Assembly (NCBI GenBank): GCA_029824475.1 | Contig: JALGYA010000013.1 | Coordinates: forward strand, 1 to 33,840 | Direction: 5' to 3' | Source: Fimbriimonadia bacterium | GTDB taxonomy: Bacteria; Armatimonadota; Fimbriimonadia; Fimbriimonadales; Fimbriimonadaceae | Length of the DNA: 33,840 nt | Part shown: positions 22,367-30,924 of the stretch, in pieces | How positions within the stretch are numbered: position 1 is the stretch's first letter | How the letters are laid out: every line of letters begins with the position of its first letter | The notes under the pieces: generated by a model | What the model saw: only the letters and a program-made list of their open reading frames with translations | The model's database searches: none | What the model was told of the DNA's origin: nothing | Program-made: the position numbers and the translations under genes

Positions 22367-24213
22367 TTAAGTTCTCACACGCCCGAACTCAATGCCGGAG
22401 CTCTGCCCCTTCCCAAACAGCACGTTGATCGTGTTCTTGACGAAGTCTTCCTTCTTCGCCCAGTACTGACTCTGGAACTTGCCTGTGTTGCGATTCACCA
22501 GCGGGAACCACGTCGACTGAACCTGAACAATCATCCTGTGGCCCTTCTTGAACGTGTGGAAAACGTCCGGCATCTCGTAGTTCACGGTCGTCACTTTGCC
22601 GGGGGTGAATGGCTGGGGATTCGACAGCGAATTTCTGAATTTGCCTCGCATCACCTCTGCTCTGACGAGCATTTGGTAGCCGGAGTAGTCTTCGCCTTTC
22701 GGGCCCTTCGCTCCCGGAGGGAACACGTCGATCACTTTGACAATGAAGTCCGCATCCTCGGCTGTCATCGTGACCTTGAGATCAGCCTGAATCGGGCCGG
22801 CGATCGTGATCGGTTCATTGAGCTGCCGAGTCTGGAAGCTGATGACATCGCTCCGCTTGGTGGCAAATCTCTGGTCGTCGAGCATGTATTCGCGCGTGCG
22901 TCTGTTCAATTTGCCGCCCTGGTAGGGGACAGGATTGTCGGGGTCGCTCGTGTATTGGACGCTGCCTGCTGTGCCGCCATTTTCGCCAATAAAGGCCCGA
23001 CCATTAGCCGCGAGGCTGATTCGAGTCTTTTCCACCGATTTTGGAGGCCATGCATCGAACGTCGACCAAGTGTTGGCGCCACTGTCAAAGACATGGGCCT
23101 CCTTCGTATAGGCCGGGCCCTCGTCCAGCAGGTAATGGCGGAAGAAAGGCCATTCCACTTCGTCCTGGAAGTACTGAGATGTGTTGGAGCCAAAGTCCTG
23201 GCCTCCAAAGAACTGCCCGCTGCCGCGTCCGGCCCACATGCCGTGGAACCACGGTCCAAGGCAGAGGAAGTTGTCGCCGCCTGGGTTCAGCTTCTCTGTT
23301 GAGCGATACACGTTTGGCGGCCCCCAGAAATCCTCGGCATCAAAAACGCCGCCGACATTGAGAACTGCACAACCGACACCCACCATGTTGGAGGCGATGT
23401 CGCGGTTCTGCCAGTACGAGTCGTAGTTTGGATGGTTCATCATGTCCATCCAAACCGATGCCGGTTCCCCATGTACTTTTCGGTGATGGCGCTCAGCGGC
23501 CCCTCCTTCAGGAAGAACTGGTACGCGTCGCCGCCGAAGTTTAGGCCTACGCCTGGTCCGCTCGTAGGAGCAGGTTCGGGCCGAGGAGCTCCAAACCCTC
23601 CACCAAAGAAGTTGACTCCATCCTGCAGGAAGAACGCACCGTTGTGGTGGAAGTCATCACCAACAAACCAGTTCGCCGTCGGCGCCTGAGGTGATGCAGC
23701 CTTAAGGTTAGGATGGGAGTTGATGGCTCCCAGCGCCGCGTATCCGCCGGGGTATGAGATGCCCCACAAACCAACGTTCCCGTTGTTGTTTGGCACGTTG
23801 TTGACCAGGAAATCAACGGTGTCGTAGGTATCCGTAGACTCGTCGATATCGTGCTTGTCTCGGTATTCGCGCATCTGCGGACGCACGTTCCGGAATTCGC
23901 CTTCCGACATGAACTTTCCGCGCACGTCCTGATAAGCGAAGCCGAAGCCAGCCTCAACCATCTTCGGCGACCCGCCGAATCGTGTCCGGTACTGATCCGG
24001 GCCGTACGGGCGGGATGAATAAGGCGAGCGCTGCATCAGAATAGGGTGATCGCCGGGATTGTCCTTCGGCATATGGACAGCCGTGTAGAGCTTCACGCCG
24101 TCCCGCATGGGGATCATGTACTCGTACTTGGTGTACGTGTCCTTGATGGATTGGGCAGGGGCGACTGCGGCGACTAAGATCGCCGCGAGCGGCAGCCAGG
24201 AGCGCGTCTTCAT
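22367..24213 (-). pseudogene. Exported CocE/NonD-family (X-Pro dipeptidyl-peptidase-like) hydrolase interrupted by a frameshift
   Basis: The N-terminal frame (24213-23440) has a signal peptide ('LAAILVAAVAPAQS'), 'MRDGVKLYTAVHMPKD', the oxyanion region 'SPYSSRPYG', 'FAYQDVRGKFMSEGEF' and the nucleophile motif 'GLWGISYPGGYAALGA'. It stops at 'HRFGWT'. The C-terminal frame (open to 22367) continues with 'HPNYDSYWQNRDI', 'LNVGGVFDAEDFWG' with the Asp, 'LGPWFHGMW' with the His, and an X-Pro-type C-terminal jelly roll. The span is one base short of 616 codons. Adding a T to the TTT at minus 23454-23452 gives 'HRFWMDMMNHPNYD', a natural join. It would cleave X-Pro peptides or act on esters or amides (as in glutaryl-7-ACA acylases and cocaine esterase). 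It may be a sequencing indel rather than a dead gene. dapF ends 31 bp upstream. Confidence 0.85.
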
Positions 24214-24244
24214 GAGCGCAGTCTAGCCAATTGGCCGCCGGAAA

Positions 24245-25066
24245 TCAACGCTTGATGCTGCCGGTGAATGTGATTTCCGGCTTTGAGGATGCCTTGATCT
24301 CTCCAGACCAGGAGTCCATTTCCACCACGAGTACTCCGCCAGGGCTTGCGATTTCTACTGATCCGCTGAGGCCAGATTTTCGGAACCAGGCGGCAGCTGT
24401 GGCGCAGGCACCGGTTCCGCAGCCGAGCGTCTCCCCGCCGCCCCGCTCCCAGATTCTAATATCGACTCGTCGGTCAGAGACAGCGTGAGCCCACATGATG
24501 CTCGTCCTCTCAGGGAAGAGATCGCTGTTCTCGATTGCGGGCGATTTGCTGAGGAACTCAGGGTCGCCTGGCAGCTCATCCACCCAGGCAATGAAGTGGG
24601 TCGACCCGGTTGTGACAGCAGTCCCTACGACGCCGTTTACGGCCTTTTCGAGCCACTCTTCCCCAACACCTTCACCTGCCATCGGAACGATCTGCGTTTC
24701 AAAGCTGGCGGGAGCCAAGACGGAGCTCACATGACCGTCCGCAGTCACTTCAACGTGCGAGTCGTAGCCGCGCTGCTCAACAATGAACCGGCCCTTAGCC
24801 CAGCCTCTTTCTACTGCATAGATGGCAGCGCAGCGAATTCCGTTGCCGCAAAAATCTTCCGAGCCATCTGGGTTGAACATTCTGAGCAGGATGTCGCCGC
24901 CGCCCCGCTCTGAAACCACGAGCAGCCCATCCGCTCCGACGCCAAAGTGAAGCGTGCAGAACTCAACAGCAAGCTCAGAGAGTTCGAGGCCAGCGATGTC
25001 TGCCAGATCCAAAACAACGAAGTCGTTGCCGATCGTCTGCATCTTGGTGAAGGGGATGCGGCTCAT
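24245..25066 (-). CDS. dapF: Diaminopimelate epimerase
   Basis: This 273-residue enzyme converts LL- to meso-diaminopimelate for lysine and peptidoglycan synthesis. The two catalytic Cys are present: C73 in 'GSEDFCGNGIRC' and C216 in 'GCGTGACATAA', with 'GNDFVVLD' (13-20) at the N-terminus and 'ERGGGETLGCGTG' before the second Cys. The substrate loop reads 'TTGSTHFIAWV' where G-N/S-P-H is usual. I start at ATG 25066 (MSRIPFTKM); the frame is open further to 25150 but without homology. The start overlaps the stop of the preceding 650-residue gene (ATGA, 25063-25066), so the two are translationally coupled. Confidence 0.96.
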   Translation of the reverse strand: MSRIPFTKMQTIGNDFVVLDLADIAGLELSELAVEFCTLHFGVGADGLLVVSERGGGDILLRMFNPDGSEDFCGNGIRCAAIYAVERGWAKGRFIVEQRGYDSHVEVTADGHVSSVLAPASFETQIVPMAGEGVGEEWLEKAVNGVVGTAVTTGSTHFIAWVDELPGDPEFLSKSPAIENSDLFPERTSIMWAHAVSDRRVDIRIWERGGGETLGCGTGACATAAAWFRKSGLSGSVEIASPGGVLVVEMDSWSGEIKASSKPEITFTGSIKR

Positions 25067-27015
25067 GTGAGGGGTTCGACAGAGTACCGTGCGCGCTGCA
25101 TGGTCGACTGATGCCACTGGCCACTTGGACTCACCACCGACTGCCACCAAGCAGCAGGGCGATGGCCCGCCTTTTCTAAGCCATCGCTGGCGATCACAGC
25201 CTCGCGGATCAGCCGGATTCGCATCAGCTCCGCTTCCAGCGAAATCGACTGCCGGCGGGCTCGGGCCTTTTCAACTCTCTTAGAGGCGACAAGGGAGTCC
25301 TGCCGATGCTGGATGACCCTCCACTCTGCCCAGGCATCTTCGATCTCATGCTGAATCCGCTTGACTGCGTCAGTCAACTCCTCACGCGCGGCAAGGTCCT
25401 TCTGAGTGTGCTCCTTCTCGAATATCTTCTCTCGCCAGTGATCGCCCTTTGCCTTTTCAGCAGTGACTCGCTCAGCTTTGAGATGCTTGATCCGATCAAG
25501 AATAGGCTTCTTCTTGGCTCGGAGGGTGTTCAGTTCATCGTTCAGTCCGACAAACTGATCGTGAAGCCGTTCGTACTCTTTTCCGAGCGCCTCCCAGTGG
25601 CCACCTGCTTCGCCTTGCAGCCACCGGATCAAGCTGAGCGGGCGCTTTAAACCAGCCAGCTCTTCGAGCATCGACCGGCCTTCCTTGACGGCTTCTCGCC
25701 ACCTCAAGGCAAATCCTGCAGCGCTCAATTCTTCTGTCCCGAAGGGTCTGCGCAGAGGCTCTGGCAGTTTGAACCAGGCCGCGCAGTCCGCAAGCGCATC
25801 CCACGGTTCGTAACTGACACGCAGGATCGGATTCAGTTTGAGCCCATGCCCCTGCTTCGCGAGGGTTTGGTGCATTTGGCGGCTTCGCCAGACATAGCCG
25901 CTCGCACCTTCATGGAACACGAAGACGTAGTCCCTGGCGAGCATCCCGATGAGAGTGACGGCTTTGCCGATCAGGACGCAGTCTGGCCCGAAGGCGTGCT
26001 CCACCTTCTCTGCGAGCTCTGCCGCGCTCCTCAAGGGCTGCTTGAATGAGAAGGCGACCGGAATCGGCGTCATCACCACGCAGCCGCGGTTGCCCAGCCT
26101 GATCGTGCCTCTTCCCCTGCCTGGGATGTACAGATCGAAAGGAATCGCTCCCGTACCAAATCGGTCAAGCGTATAGATTTCAGATCCAGCAACAGCCTCG
26201 TTATATGCGTTCTCTGCATCCTGGCGAGTTTCGGGTCTGACGAATAGATCGAGGAGGTCAAACCGGCCCTGCCGGACCGTGCTTCGACTGAACTTGAGCA
26301 GCTGGGTTGTAGAGGTGACATCGAGGTCGATCTCTTCGCCGGCCGAAAGAGAGTAGAGCGATGGGATCAGGCGTTGGTAATACTCAGAGAGCGTCGTGTT
26401 CTCGGCATCTTCAGATGCATTGCAAACAGCTGCCAAGAGCGCATCCGCAGCCTTGCGGCTCTCTTTTCTTCGCTTGCCGGTGATCGACTGAAAGCTCGCC
26501 TCCACCGCCCACTCGAACGTGCTGTAAAGCTCTTTGAACAGCGGGGCTAGCGGCTTTTCGGCCGCGATTCTGAAGCTCTCGTTTGACGAGACGATCCCTC
26601 TCCAGCCCCAGGCCTCGGTCAGCTCGTCCATCATGCCGGGCCGTTCATGCTCGATCCTGGCGACCTTTGCGCCGGCATGGCGCATCACGTCACGTGAGAT
26701 GACGGTTTCCGATCCAAACAAGAATGAGAACTCACCTGCGGCGCTCCAGAGCCCCTTGGTGGTTGTGTCGTTGTGTGGGAGAGCCTTGAATCCGCGCTTC
26801 CGAAGCCGTATGGGTGACTTCGCGAAGTAGTCCGTATCGTGGACTCCTGCCGTGAATCGTCGCTTGTAGCCGAGACGACTGGACGTCTGAATCACTCCAG
26901 ACTTCATCGGCTCATCCCAGAAGACGGTCTGCCCGAGCGCCAAGAAAGGTGCGTTGGGGGCAGTCCGGTGCAGCTCAGCAAGAGCTGCTTCCTGGGATTT
27001 ACAAAACTCTTCCAT
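25063..27015 (-). CDS. Unrecognised 650-residue protein with C-terminal coiled coil, coupled to dapF
   Basis: I do not recognise this protein. It has no signal peptide or membrane segment. The N-terminal half is a mixed alpha/beta region with 'PNAPFLALGQTVFWDEPMK' (about 20-38), 'GVHDTDYFAK' and 'LPHNDTTTKGLWSAAGEFSFLFGSE'. A middle region has 'IPFDLYIPGRGRGTIRLGNRGCVVMTPIPV', and 'GPDCVLIGKAVTLIGMLARDYVFVFHEG' follows. From about residue 485 to 600 it is highly charged and helical, rich in E, K and R with heptad-like spacing, probably a coiled coil. A Trp-rich tail contains 'AAWWQSVVSPSGQWHQ'. It starts 9 bp after mntR and overlaps dapF by 4 bp. It could serve peptidoglycan or lysine metabolism, but nothing in the sequence proves it. 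It is a clean, full-length reading frame with codon usage like its neighbours. Confidence 0.85.
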   Translation of the reverse strand: MEEFCKSQEAALAELHRTAPNAPFLALGQTVFWDEPMKSGVIQTSSRLGYKRRFTAGVHDTDYFAKSPIRLRKRGFKALPHNDTTTKGLWSAAGEFSFLFGSETVISRDVMRHAGAKVARIEHERPGMMDELTEAWGWRGIVSSNESFRIAAEKPLAPLFKELYSTFEWAVEASFQSITGKRRKESRKAADALLAAVCNASEDAENTTLSEYYQRLIPSLYSLSAGEEIDLDVTSTTQLLKFSRSTVRQGRFDLLDLFVRPETRQDAENAYNEAVAGSEIYTLDRFGTGAIPFDLYIPGRGRGTIRLGNRGCVVMTPIPVAFSFKQPLRSAAELAEKVEHAFGPDCVLIGKAVTLIGMLARDYVFVFHEGASGYVWRSRQMHQTLAKQGHGLKLNPILRVSYEPWDALADCAAWFKLPEPLRRPFGTEELSAAGFALRWREAVKEGRSMLEELAGLKRPLSLIRWLQGEAGGHWEALGKEYERLHDQFVGLNDELNTLRAKKKPILDRIKHLKAERVTAEKAKGDHWREKIFEKEHTQKDLAAREELTDAVKRIQHEIEDAWAEWRVIQHRQDSLVASKRVEKARARRQSISLEAELMRIRLIREAVIASDGLEKAGHRPAAWWQSVVSPSGQWHQSTMQRARYSVEPLT

Positions 27016-27024
27016 GCTTAGTTT

Positions 27025-27432
27025 TTAGGGAGCATTCTCCCCCGACCTTTCGATAAACGCCCTCATCGCTTCGAGAGTTTCCGGGCTTGCGTGGTGCTCC
27101 ATGCCCTCAGCATCGTGCTCAGCCGTCTCTTCGGGCACTCCTATCTTCATGAGGAACTTCAGCACGATCTCGTGCCGGGTTCTGGCATAGACCGCCAGCT
27201 CGGTTCCCTTTTCAGTCAGGAAGATGCTTCGGTAAGGTTCGGATTTGACATACCCTTCCTTGGCCAGCCTTTGAATTGTCTGGCTGACGGTGACCGCGCT
27301 GATGCCGAAACGCTCAGCAAGATCGACGGCGCGGGCTTCGCCGCGCTCTTCAATCAAGCTGTGAATCAGCTCCACATAGTCTTCGGCAGTCTCACTGCTG
27401 TGATCTGCCCGGATCCTCTGAAAAGGGTTCAC
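27025..27432 (-). CDS. mntR: MntR-type manganese-dependent regulator (DtxR family)
   Basis: This 135-residue protein has an N-terminal winged helix 'AEDYVELIHSLIEERGEARAVDLAERFGISAVTVSQTIQRLAKEGYV' (about 16-62), wing 'SEPYRSIFLTEKG', then the dimerisation and metal region with 'RTRHEIVLKFLMKIGVPEETAEHDAEGMEHHAS'. The Glu/His residues in 'RHE' and 'DAEGMEHH' match the binuclear Mn site. It lacks the SH3-like domain of IdeR/DtxR, as MntR does. It probably represses Mn uptake genes when Mn is replete. No Mn transporter is in the window. It overlaps the upstream kinase gene by 4 bp (27429-27432). Confidence 0.93.
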   Translation of the reverse strand: MNPFQRIRADHSSETAEDYVELIHSLIEERGEARAVDLAERFGISAVTVSQTIQRLAKEGYVKSEPYRSIFLTEKGTELAVYARTRHEIVLKFLMKIGVPEETAEHDAEGMEHHASPETLEAMRAFIERSGENAP

Positions 27433-28367
27433 TTGGCAGAATTATACGCCTCAGCCAGACCTGAAGCCGCCGAGAGGGCATTGTTGACTTGATTCGGAGC
27501 TTCATCGAGGAGGCTTTCCAGCCGGCTGCGATCAGCCCGCAGCGCGCCCATATTGGTGCAGGCCAGTGAGCCAGCGCCCAACCCCAGAAGGATGCACCGA
27601 TCCATCGGTTCGCCCATTTCCAGTCCGAGCAGGACCCCGGAGCGGAACGCGTCACCAGCACCAGTCGAGTCGATAATCTCCGGGCACTCTATTGCCGGGA
27701 TACTCCACGATTGCCCGCCAGGCATGGCCGCAATCACTCCGCCTGCACCCAGGGTAACGAGCACCAGGCACCCCTGTTGGGCCGCCCATTCGACCGCAAA
27801 ATCGTGCATCTGCCCGCGAGAATCCGGGCCATCAACCCAGTTTGGGCTCGTCTGGCAGATGTCGCTCTTCCGAGTGGGCGCACCTTCAAGCGTGTCCATC
27901 ACATAGGCTCTAGCGCCGCGATCATGTGCCCACTCTATTGCCTTGATCGATGCAGACCCATGGTTGCCGTCTGTGCAGATCCAGTCCCCTCCGGATTCAG
28001 GGAGCAGAGCGAGACCGTTCCTGTCCGGCATCTGAGCAAAGCCTCGGCCGAACATCGTGCGCTGTCCATCTGGCTCGACATAGATATGGCAGACCGGCGC
28101 GTCATGGTCTCCGCCCGGAAAGACTGCGTCACCGAGGCCAGATGATTCGAGCAGACGCCTCAGGTGCTCTGCGCCTGAACCGACTCCGATTGAATTGCCG
28201 ACGAGCGTAACGTCCGCGCCAAAGGCTCGTAGCAGCATGGCCGTATTCGCAGCCTCTCCACCGAGAGCGATGGTCTCCTTCCCCAACTCCACGTACTCGC
28301 CCGAAGCCGGCAGCCGCTCAATGGGTGAGATCCGGTCGAGACAGATCGTTCCGTAGACGATGACCAT
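27429..28367 (-). CDS. PfkB-family carbohydrate/nucleoside kinase
   Basis: This 312-residue protein is of the ribokinase/PfkB fold. The N-terminal 'IVYGTICLDRISPIERLP' and 'LGGEAANTAMLLRAFGADVTLVG' (about 34-57) carry the first family signature. The second, 'IDSTGAGDAFRSGVLLGLEMG', includes the catalytic Asp and the anion hole near residue 237. ATP-dependent phosphorylation of a sugar, nucleoside or similar is expected. The substrate is open: ribokinase, fructokinase, adenosine kinase and others all fit. It is the first gene of the minus-strand run and its stop overlaps the mntR start. It is divergent from the small membrane protein at 28408, with 40 bp between. Confidence 0.9.
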   Translation of the reverse strand: MVIVYGTICLDRISPIERLPASGEYVELGKETIALGGEAANTAMLLRAFGADVTLVGNSIGVGSGAEHLRRLLESSGLGDAVFPGGDHDAPVCHIYVEPDGQRTMFGRGFAQMPDRNGLALLPESGGDWICTDGNHGSASIKAIEWAHDRGARAYVMDTLEGAPTRKSDICQTSPNWVDGPDSRGQMHDFAVEWAAQQGCLVLVTLGAGGVIAAMPGGQSWSIPAIECPEIIDSTGAGDAFRSGVLLGLEMGEPMDRCILLGLGAGSLACTNMGALRADRSRLESLLDEAPNQVNNALSAASGLAEAYNSAK

Positions 28368-28407
28368 TCGCCTGATTGTGCCTCACACCGCCGGGTAAAT
28401 TCGCAGC

Positions 28408-28776
28408 ATGTTCTGGCTTCAGGTCGGGATCAGCTTCGCTGTTTGGATCGGCGCCGCCTTCTTCGTCAAGTCGAAGACGGACCGCATCAAGGCGTGGATG
28501 GTCTTGAGGCCAACCGGCACGCGCAAAGTGATGGGAACCGTGGGGTTTGTCATCGCCATCGTTGTCCTCGCTGGCATCCTGACGCCCATCGCTGGCTCGG
28601 ACGGGATAGGCAAGGATGGATTGGCCCTGTGGGCCTGGCTGTTGGTTACAGCCGCAGGCCTGCTGTTCACCCTGATTCAAGCGATCTCCGCAGCAGCAAT
28701 TCTCAGCCTGCTGTTTCAGGGAGAAACCAATGAGCTGCCCGACACGTCAGAACCCCACGAGAGCCCAGGTCCATGA
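28408..28776 (+). CDS. Small membrane protein of unknown function
   Basis: This 122-residue protein has three predicted membrane helices: about 2-20 (FWLQVGISFAVWIGAAFFV), 42-62 and 75-102. A basic stretch (KSKTDRIKAWMVLRPTGTRK) follows the first helix, and the C-terminal tail is soluble and Pro/Glu-rich. I recognise no family. The stop overlaps the start of the next gene (ATGA, 28773-28776), so the two products are made together and may interact at the inner membrane. Confidence 0.75.
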   Translation: MFWLQVGISFAVWIGAAFFVKSKTDRIKAWMVLRPTGTRKVMGTVGFVIAIVVLAGILTPIAGSDGIGKDGLALWAWLLVTAAGLLFTLIQAISAAAILSLLFQGETNELPDTSEPHESPGP

Positions 28777-29369
28777 AGCGTTTCGCAGTCATCTTAGTCG
28801 CCCTCTTCGCATTTTCATTCTGTGCCACGGCACAGGTTCAGACCACTGTCCCGGGATCGGAGCGGGCCGACAAAATCCAGAAGAAAGTTGAGGAGCTTGA
28901 GCTGCTCAACCAGCTTCTGCCCGTTCTGCTCACCAAGGACCAGCTCAGAAAGATGCTGCCGGTGATCGAAGAAGGCAGGAAGCTTGAGCGCGACCTCATG
29001 AAGGAGGAGATCAAGATCATGAACGGTCTTGAAAAGACCCTCGACACGGCGATCTCCGATGGCTACAAGAAGAAGAAGGTCCCCAACAAGGAGATCATGA
29101 CGGAGGTCTTCACCGCCTACAGAAGGATGGCGAATGCAAGAACCGCTCTCGTGGGCATGTACGTTGGGAAAGTCCTCGCGGTGGTGAATGAAGAGCTTGA
29201 CGAAGGTCAGCGAAAGGCAGCGGCTGGTTCGATTCCGCTCAGCGCATTTGGGGCGGGCGTTGACCCTGAAAAGATCACCGACGAGCTTCGGCTCCAAGAA
29301 TGGGTGAAGCGGGTTGTTCTGGCTCCTGCGGCCTATCCAGTACTCCTGAAACTCTACAAGGGCTCGTAG
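28773..29369 (+). CDS. Exported helical protein of unknown function
   Basis: This 198-residue protein has a clear signal peptide (MKRFAVILVALFAFSFCATA, cleavage near 'ATAQVQ'). The mature part is almost entirely amphipathic helix rich in Lys, Glu and Leu, for example 'KIQKKVEELELLNQLLPVLLTKDQLRKML'. This recalls periplasmic helical-hairpin proteins such as the Spy/CpxP type, but no LTxxQ motif is found, so that link is only structural. It is translationally coupled to the upstream membrane protein. A terminator lies 20 bp past the stop. Confidence 0.8.
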   Translation: MKRFAVILVALFAFSFCATAQVQTTVPGSERADKIQKKVEELELLNQLLPVLLTKDQLRKMLPVIEEGRKLERDLMKEEIKIMNGLEKTLDTAISDGYKKKKVPNKEIMTEVFTAYRRMANARTALVGMYVGKVLAVVNEELDEGQRKAAAGSIPLSAFGAGVDPEKITDELRLQEWVKRVVLAPAAYPVLLKLYKGS

Positions 29370-29388
29370 CCAGCCAGCTCGACTCAGG

Positions 29389-29421
29389 CGGCCCAGCAGA
29401 TGCTTCTGCCGGGCCGTTTTT
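29389..29421 (+). terminator. Rho-independent terminator after the 28408-29369 gene pair
   Basis: The stem CGGCCC-a-GCAGA (29389-29400) pairs with TCTGC-c-GGGCCG (29405-29416), closing a 4-nt loop with one internal A/C mismatch. TTTTT (29417-29421) follows. It sits 20 bp after the stop codon at 29369. Confidence 0.9.
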
Positions 29422-29548
29422 GTGGGCCCCAAGGCCTGAACGGGAACCCGGCAGCGCCTGAGCCCCGTATCCACCCACAAGTCGAGACCTTTCTCGGTTG
29501 GAGTACTTACAGTTTCATTTATTGCCCGGTCCGGCTTGGGTGTGAACA

Positions 29549-30064
29549 ATGAAACTGAATTCAACAGCAGCCGCTATTTTTGGCCTACTCCTGACCGCAG
29601 GATGCGGCTCACCCTTTTCCTACGAAGCGAACATGGTTCAGGATGGTGAGGTCTGGTCTCCTGATCTGATCTCAGCACCAAAATCGCTCCGATCCGACAG
29701 CTTCACCCAGGACCCCAACAGCCTTCGGCGCGAATCCACTCTCGTTGTGGCCAACACGTGGTCAGAAGCACTCTCAATCGCCGCAAATCAGAGCAGACCG
29801 CTGCTCGTTTTTGAGGACGACGGCTCCGAAGCGGCAAAGAGTCTTCTCGCACGATCTCAGACCCAAGGCTTCAAAACGGCTGTCTCGCGCACGGTCTTTC
29901 ACCATCGCACTTGGCACTCCGAATTCCCCTTCGAGCGGCCCTGCCTGAGGATCCTCAACTCAAGGGCTGAAGAAGTCGGCAGGCTCTACGCGGATGAGCC
30001 GCTGCACGTTCTGTCGCAGAGAATGCAGGAGATCTATCGCCTGCCTGCATACGCTTCACCATAA
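29549..30064 (+). CDS. Small lipoprotein of unknown function
   Basis: This 171-residue protein has a type II signal peptide with lipobox LTAGC (Cys at about 19), so it is a lipid-anchored envelope protein. The mature region after about residue 60 reads 'TLVVANTWSEALSIAANQSRPLLVFEDDGSEAAKSLLARSQ', which could be a thioredoxin-like beta-alpha-beta unit. The CxxC site is missing (EDDGSEAA in that place), and no other family is recognised. It begins 180 bp after the previous gene, downstream of a terminator, so it has its own promoter. The nitroreductase follows after 7 bp. Confidence 0.78.
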   Translation: MKLNSTAAAIFGLLLTAGCGSPFSYEANMVQDGEVWSPDLISAPKSLRSDSFTQDPNSLRRESTLVVANTWSEALSIAANQSRPLLVFEDDGSEAAKSLLARSQTQGFKTAVSRTVFHHRTWHSEFPFERPCLRILNSRAEEVGRLYADEPLHVLSQRMQEIYRLPAYASP

Positions 30065-30071
30065 TTGAAGC

Positions 30072-30866
30072 ATGTTTGACGAATCGTTGGAGGAGGCCTG
30101 GCTCCGCAAGTATGGAGCGGCCCCTCCCAACGGCTCTCCGGAGCTGGGCCGACTTCTCACGCACCGATCCGTGCGTGATTTTTCTTCTGAGCCTGTTCCG
30201 GAGGAGACCGTGGCAGGCCTGATTGCCGCAGCACAGAGTGCATCTACTTCCAGCAACCTTCAGCTCTGGTCGGTGATCAGTGTCCAAGATTCGGCTCGAC
30301 GCACTGAGGCCGCCAAGTTGTGTGGAGACCAGAAGCAGATTCACGATGCTGCCTGGTTCTTCGCCTTTGTCGTCGACCACGCACGGCTGAGATCATTTGC
30401 CGCGGAGGAGCCAGATGCGCTCGGCTCGAATGAGTTCTTTACGATGGCCGTGGTGGACGCAGCGATCGCTGCTGAACGGATGGTCTGCGCCGCTGAATCG
30501 CTCGGTCTGGGCGTGTGCTACATCGGGGCGCTTAGGAATCATCCTGCAGAAATGGCGGAGTTCTTGAACCTGCCTGCAGGCACTTTTGGAGTCTTCGGTC
30601 TTGCCCTTGGATGGCCAGCGGAAGACTGCACGGCAGCGATGAAGCCACGCCTCGGACAGGAAGTGATTTGGCATCGCGAGAGCTATAACCATGAGCAGGA
30701 TCCGACCGATTACAACCAGCGCATGGCGGCCTTCTATGAAGAGCAGCATATGAGGGCGTCGGTCACATGGTCGATGCGCTCAGGTCGGAGGGCGACGAAG
30801 CCGAAGCTGGGCGGTCGAGCGGACCTCAAACCGTTCCTCGAATCGCAGGGCATGGACCTCGAATAG
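30072..30866 (+). CDS. Nitroreductase-family FMN-dependent NAD(P)H oxidoreductase
   Basis: This 264-residue protein matches NfsA/FRP-type nitroreductases. It has the FMN phosphate-binding 'LLTHRSVRDFSSEPVPEETVAGLIAAAQSASTSSNLQLW' (about 30-68), the FMN-contacting 'MAVVDAAIAAERMVCAAESLGLGVCYIGALRNHPAEMAEFLNLP' and 'FGVFGLALGWPAE', and the C-terminal arm with 'HRESYNHE' and 'YNQRM' typical of this subgroup. It reduces nitroaromatics, quinones or flavins using NAD(P)H; the physiological substrate is unknown. It is probably co-transcribed with the lipoprotein upstream. Confidence 0.93.
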   Translation: MFDESLEEAWLRKYGAAPPNGSPELGRLLTHRSVRDFSSEPVPEETVAGLIAAAQSASTSSNLQLWSVISVQDSARRTEAAKLCGDQKQIHDAAWFFAFVVDHARLRSFAAEEPDALGSNEFFTMAVVDAAIAAERMVCAAESLGLGVCYIGALRNHPAEMAEFLNLPAGTFGVFGLALGWPAEDCTAAMKPRLGQEVIWHRESYNHEQDPTDYNQRMAAFYEEQHMRASVTWSMRSGRRATKPKLGGRADLKPFLESQGMDLE

Positions 30867-30893
30867 AAAAAATGCCCCGCCATAAGGCGGGGC
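30867..30893 (-). terminator. Rho-independent terminator of ftsZ
   Basis: GCCCCGCC (30874-30881) and GGCGGGGC (30886-30893) form a perfect 8-bp stem with loop ATAA. On the minus strand it is followed by ATTTTTT (plus 30867-30873). It lies about 31 bp past the ftsZ stop at 30925 and directly after the nitroreductase stop. Confidence 0.9.
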
Positions 30894-30924
30894 CATGTTG
30901 GACCAGTATGAAAATGAAGGCTGG

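Noticed and set aside
22202-23302. 366-codon plus-strand frame opposite the CocE hydrolase and the start of the dioxygenase gene
   Set aside because: It runs antisense across two genes with clear families and shows no domain of its own; frame openness comes from the GC-rich codon pattern.
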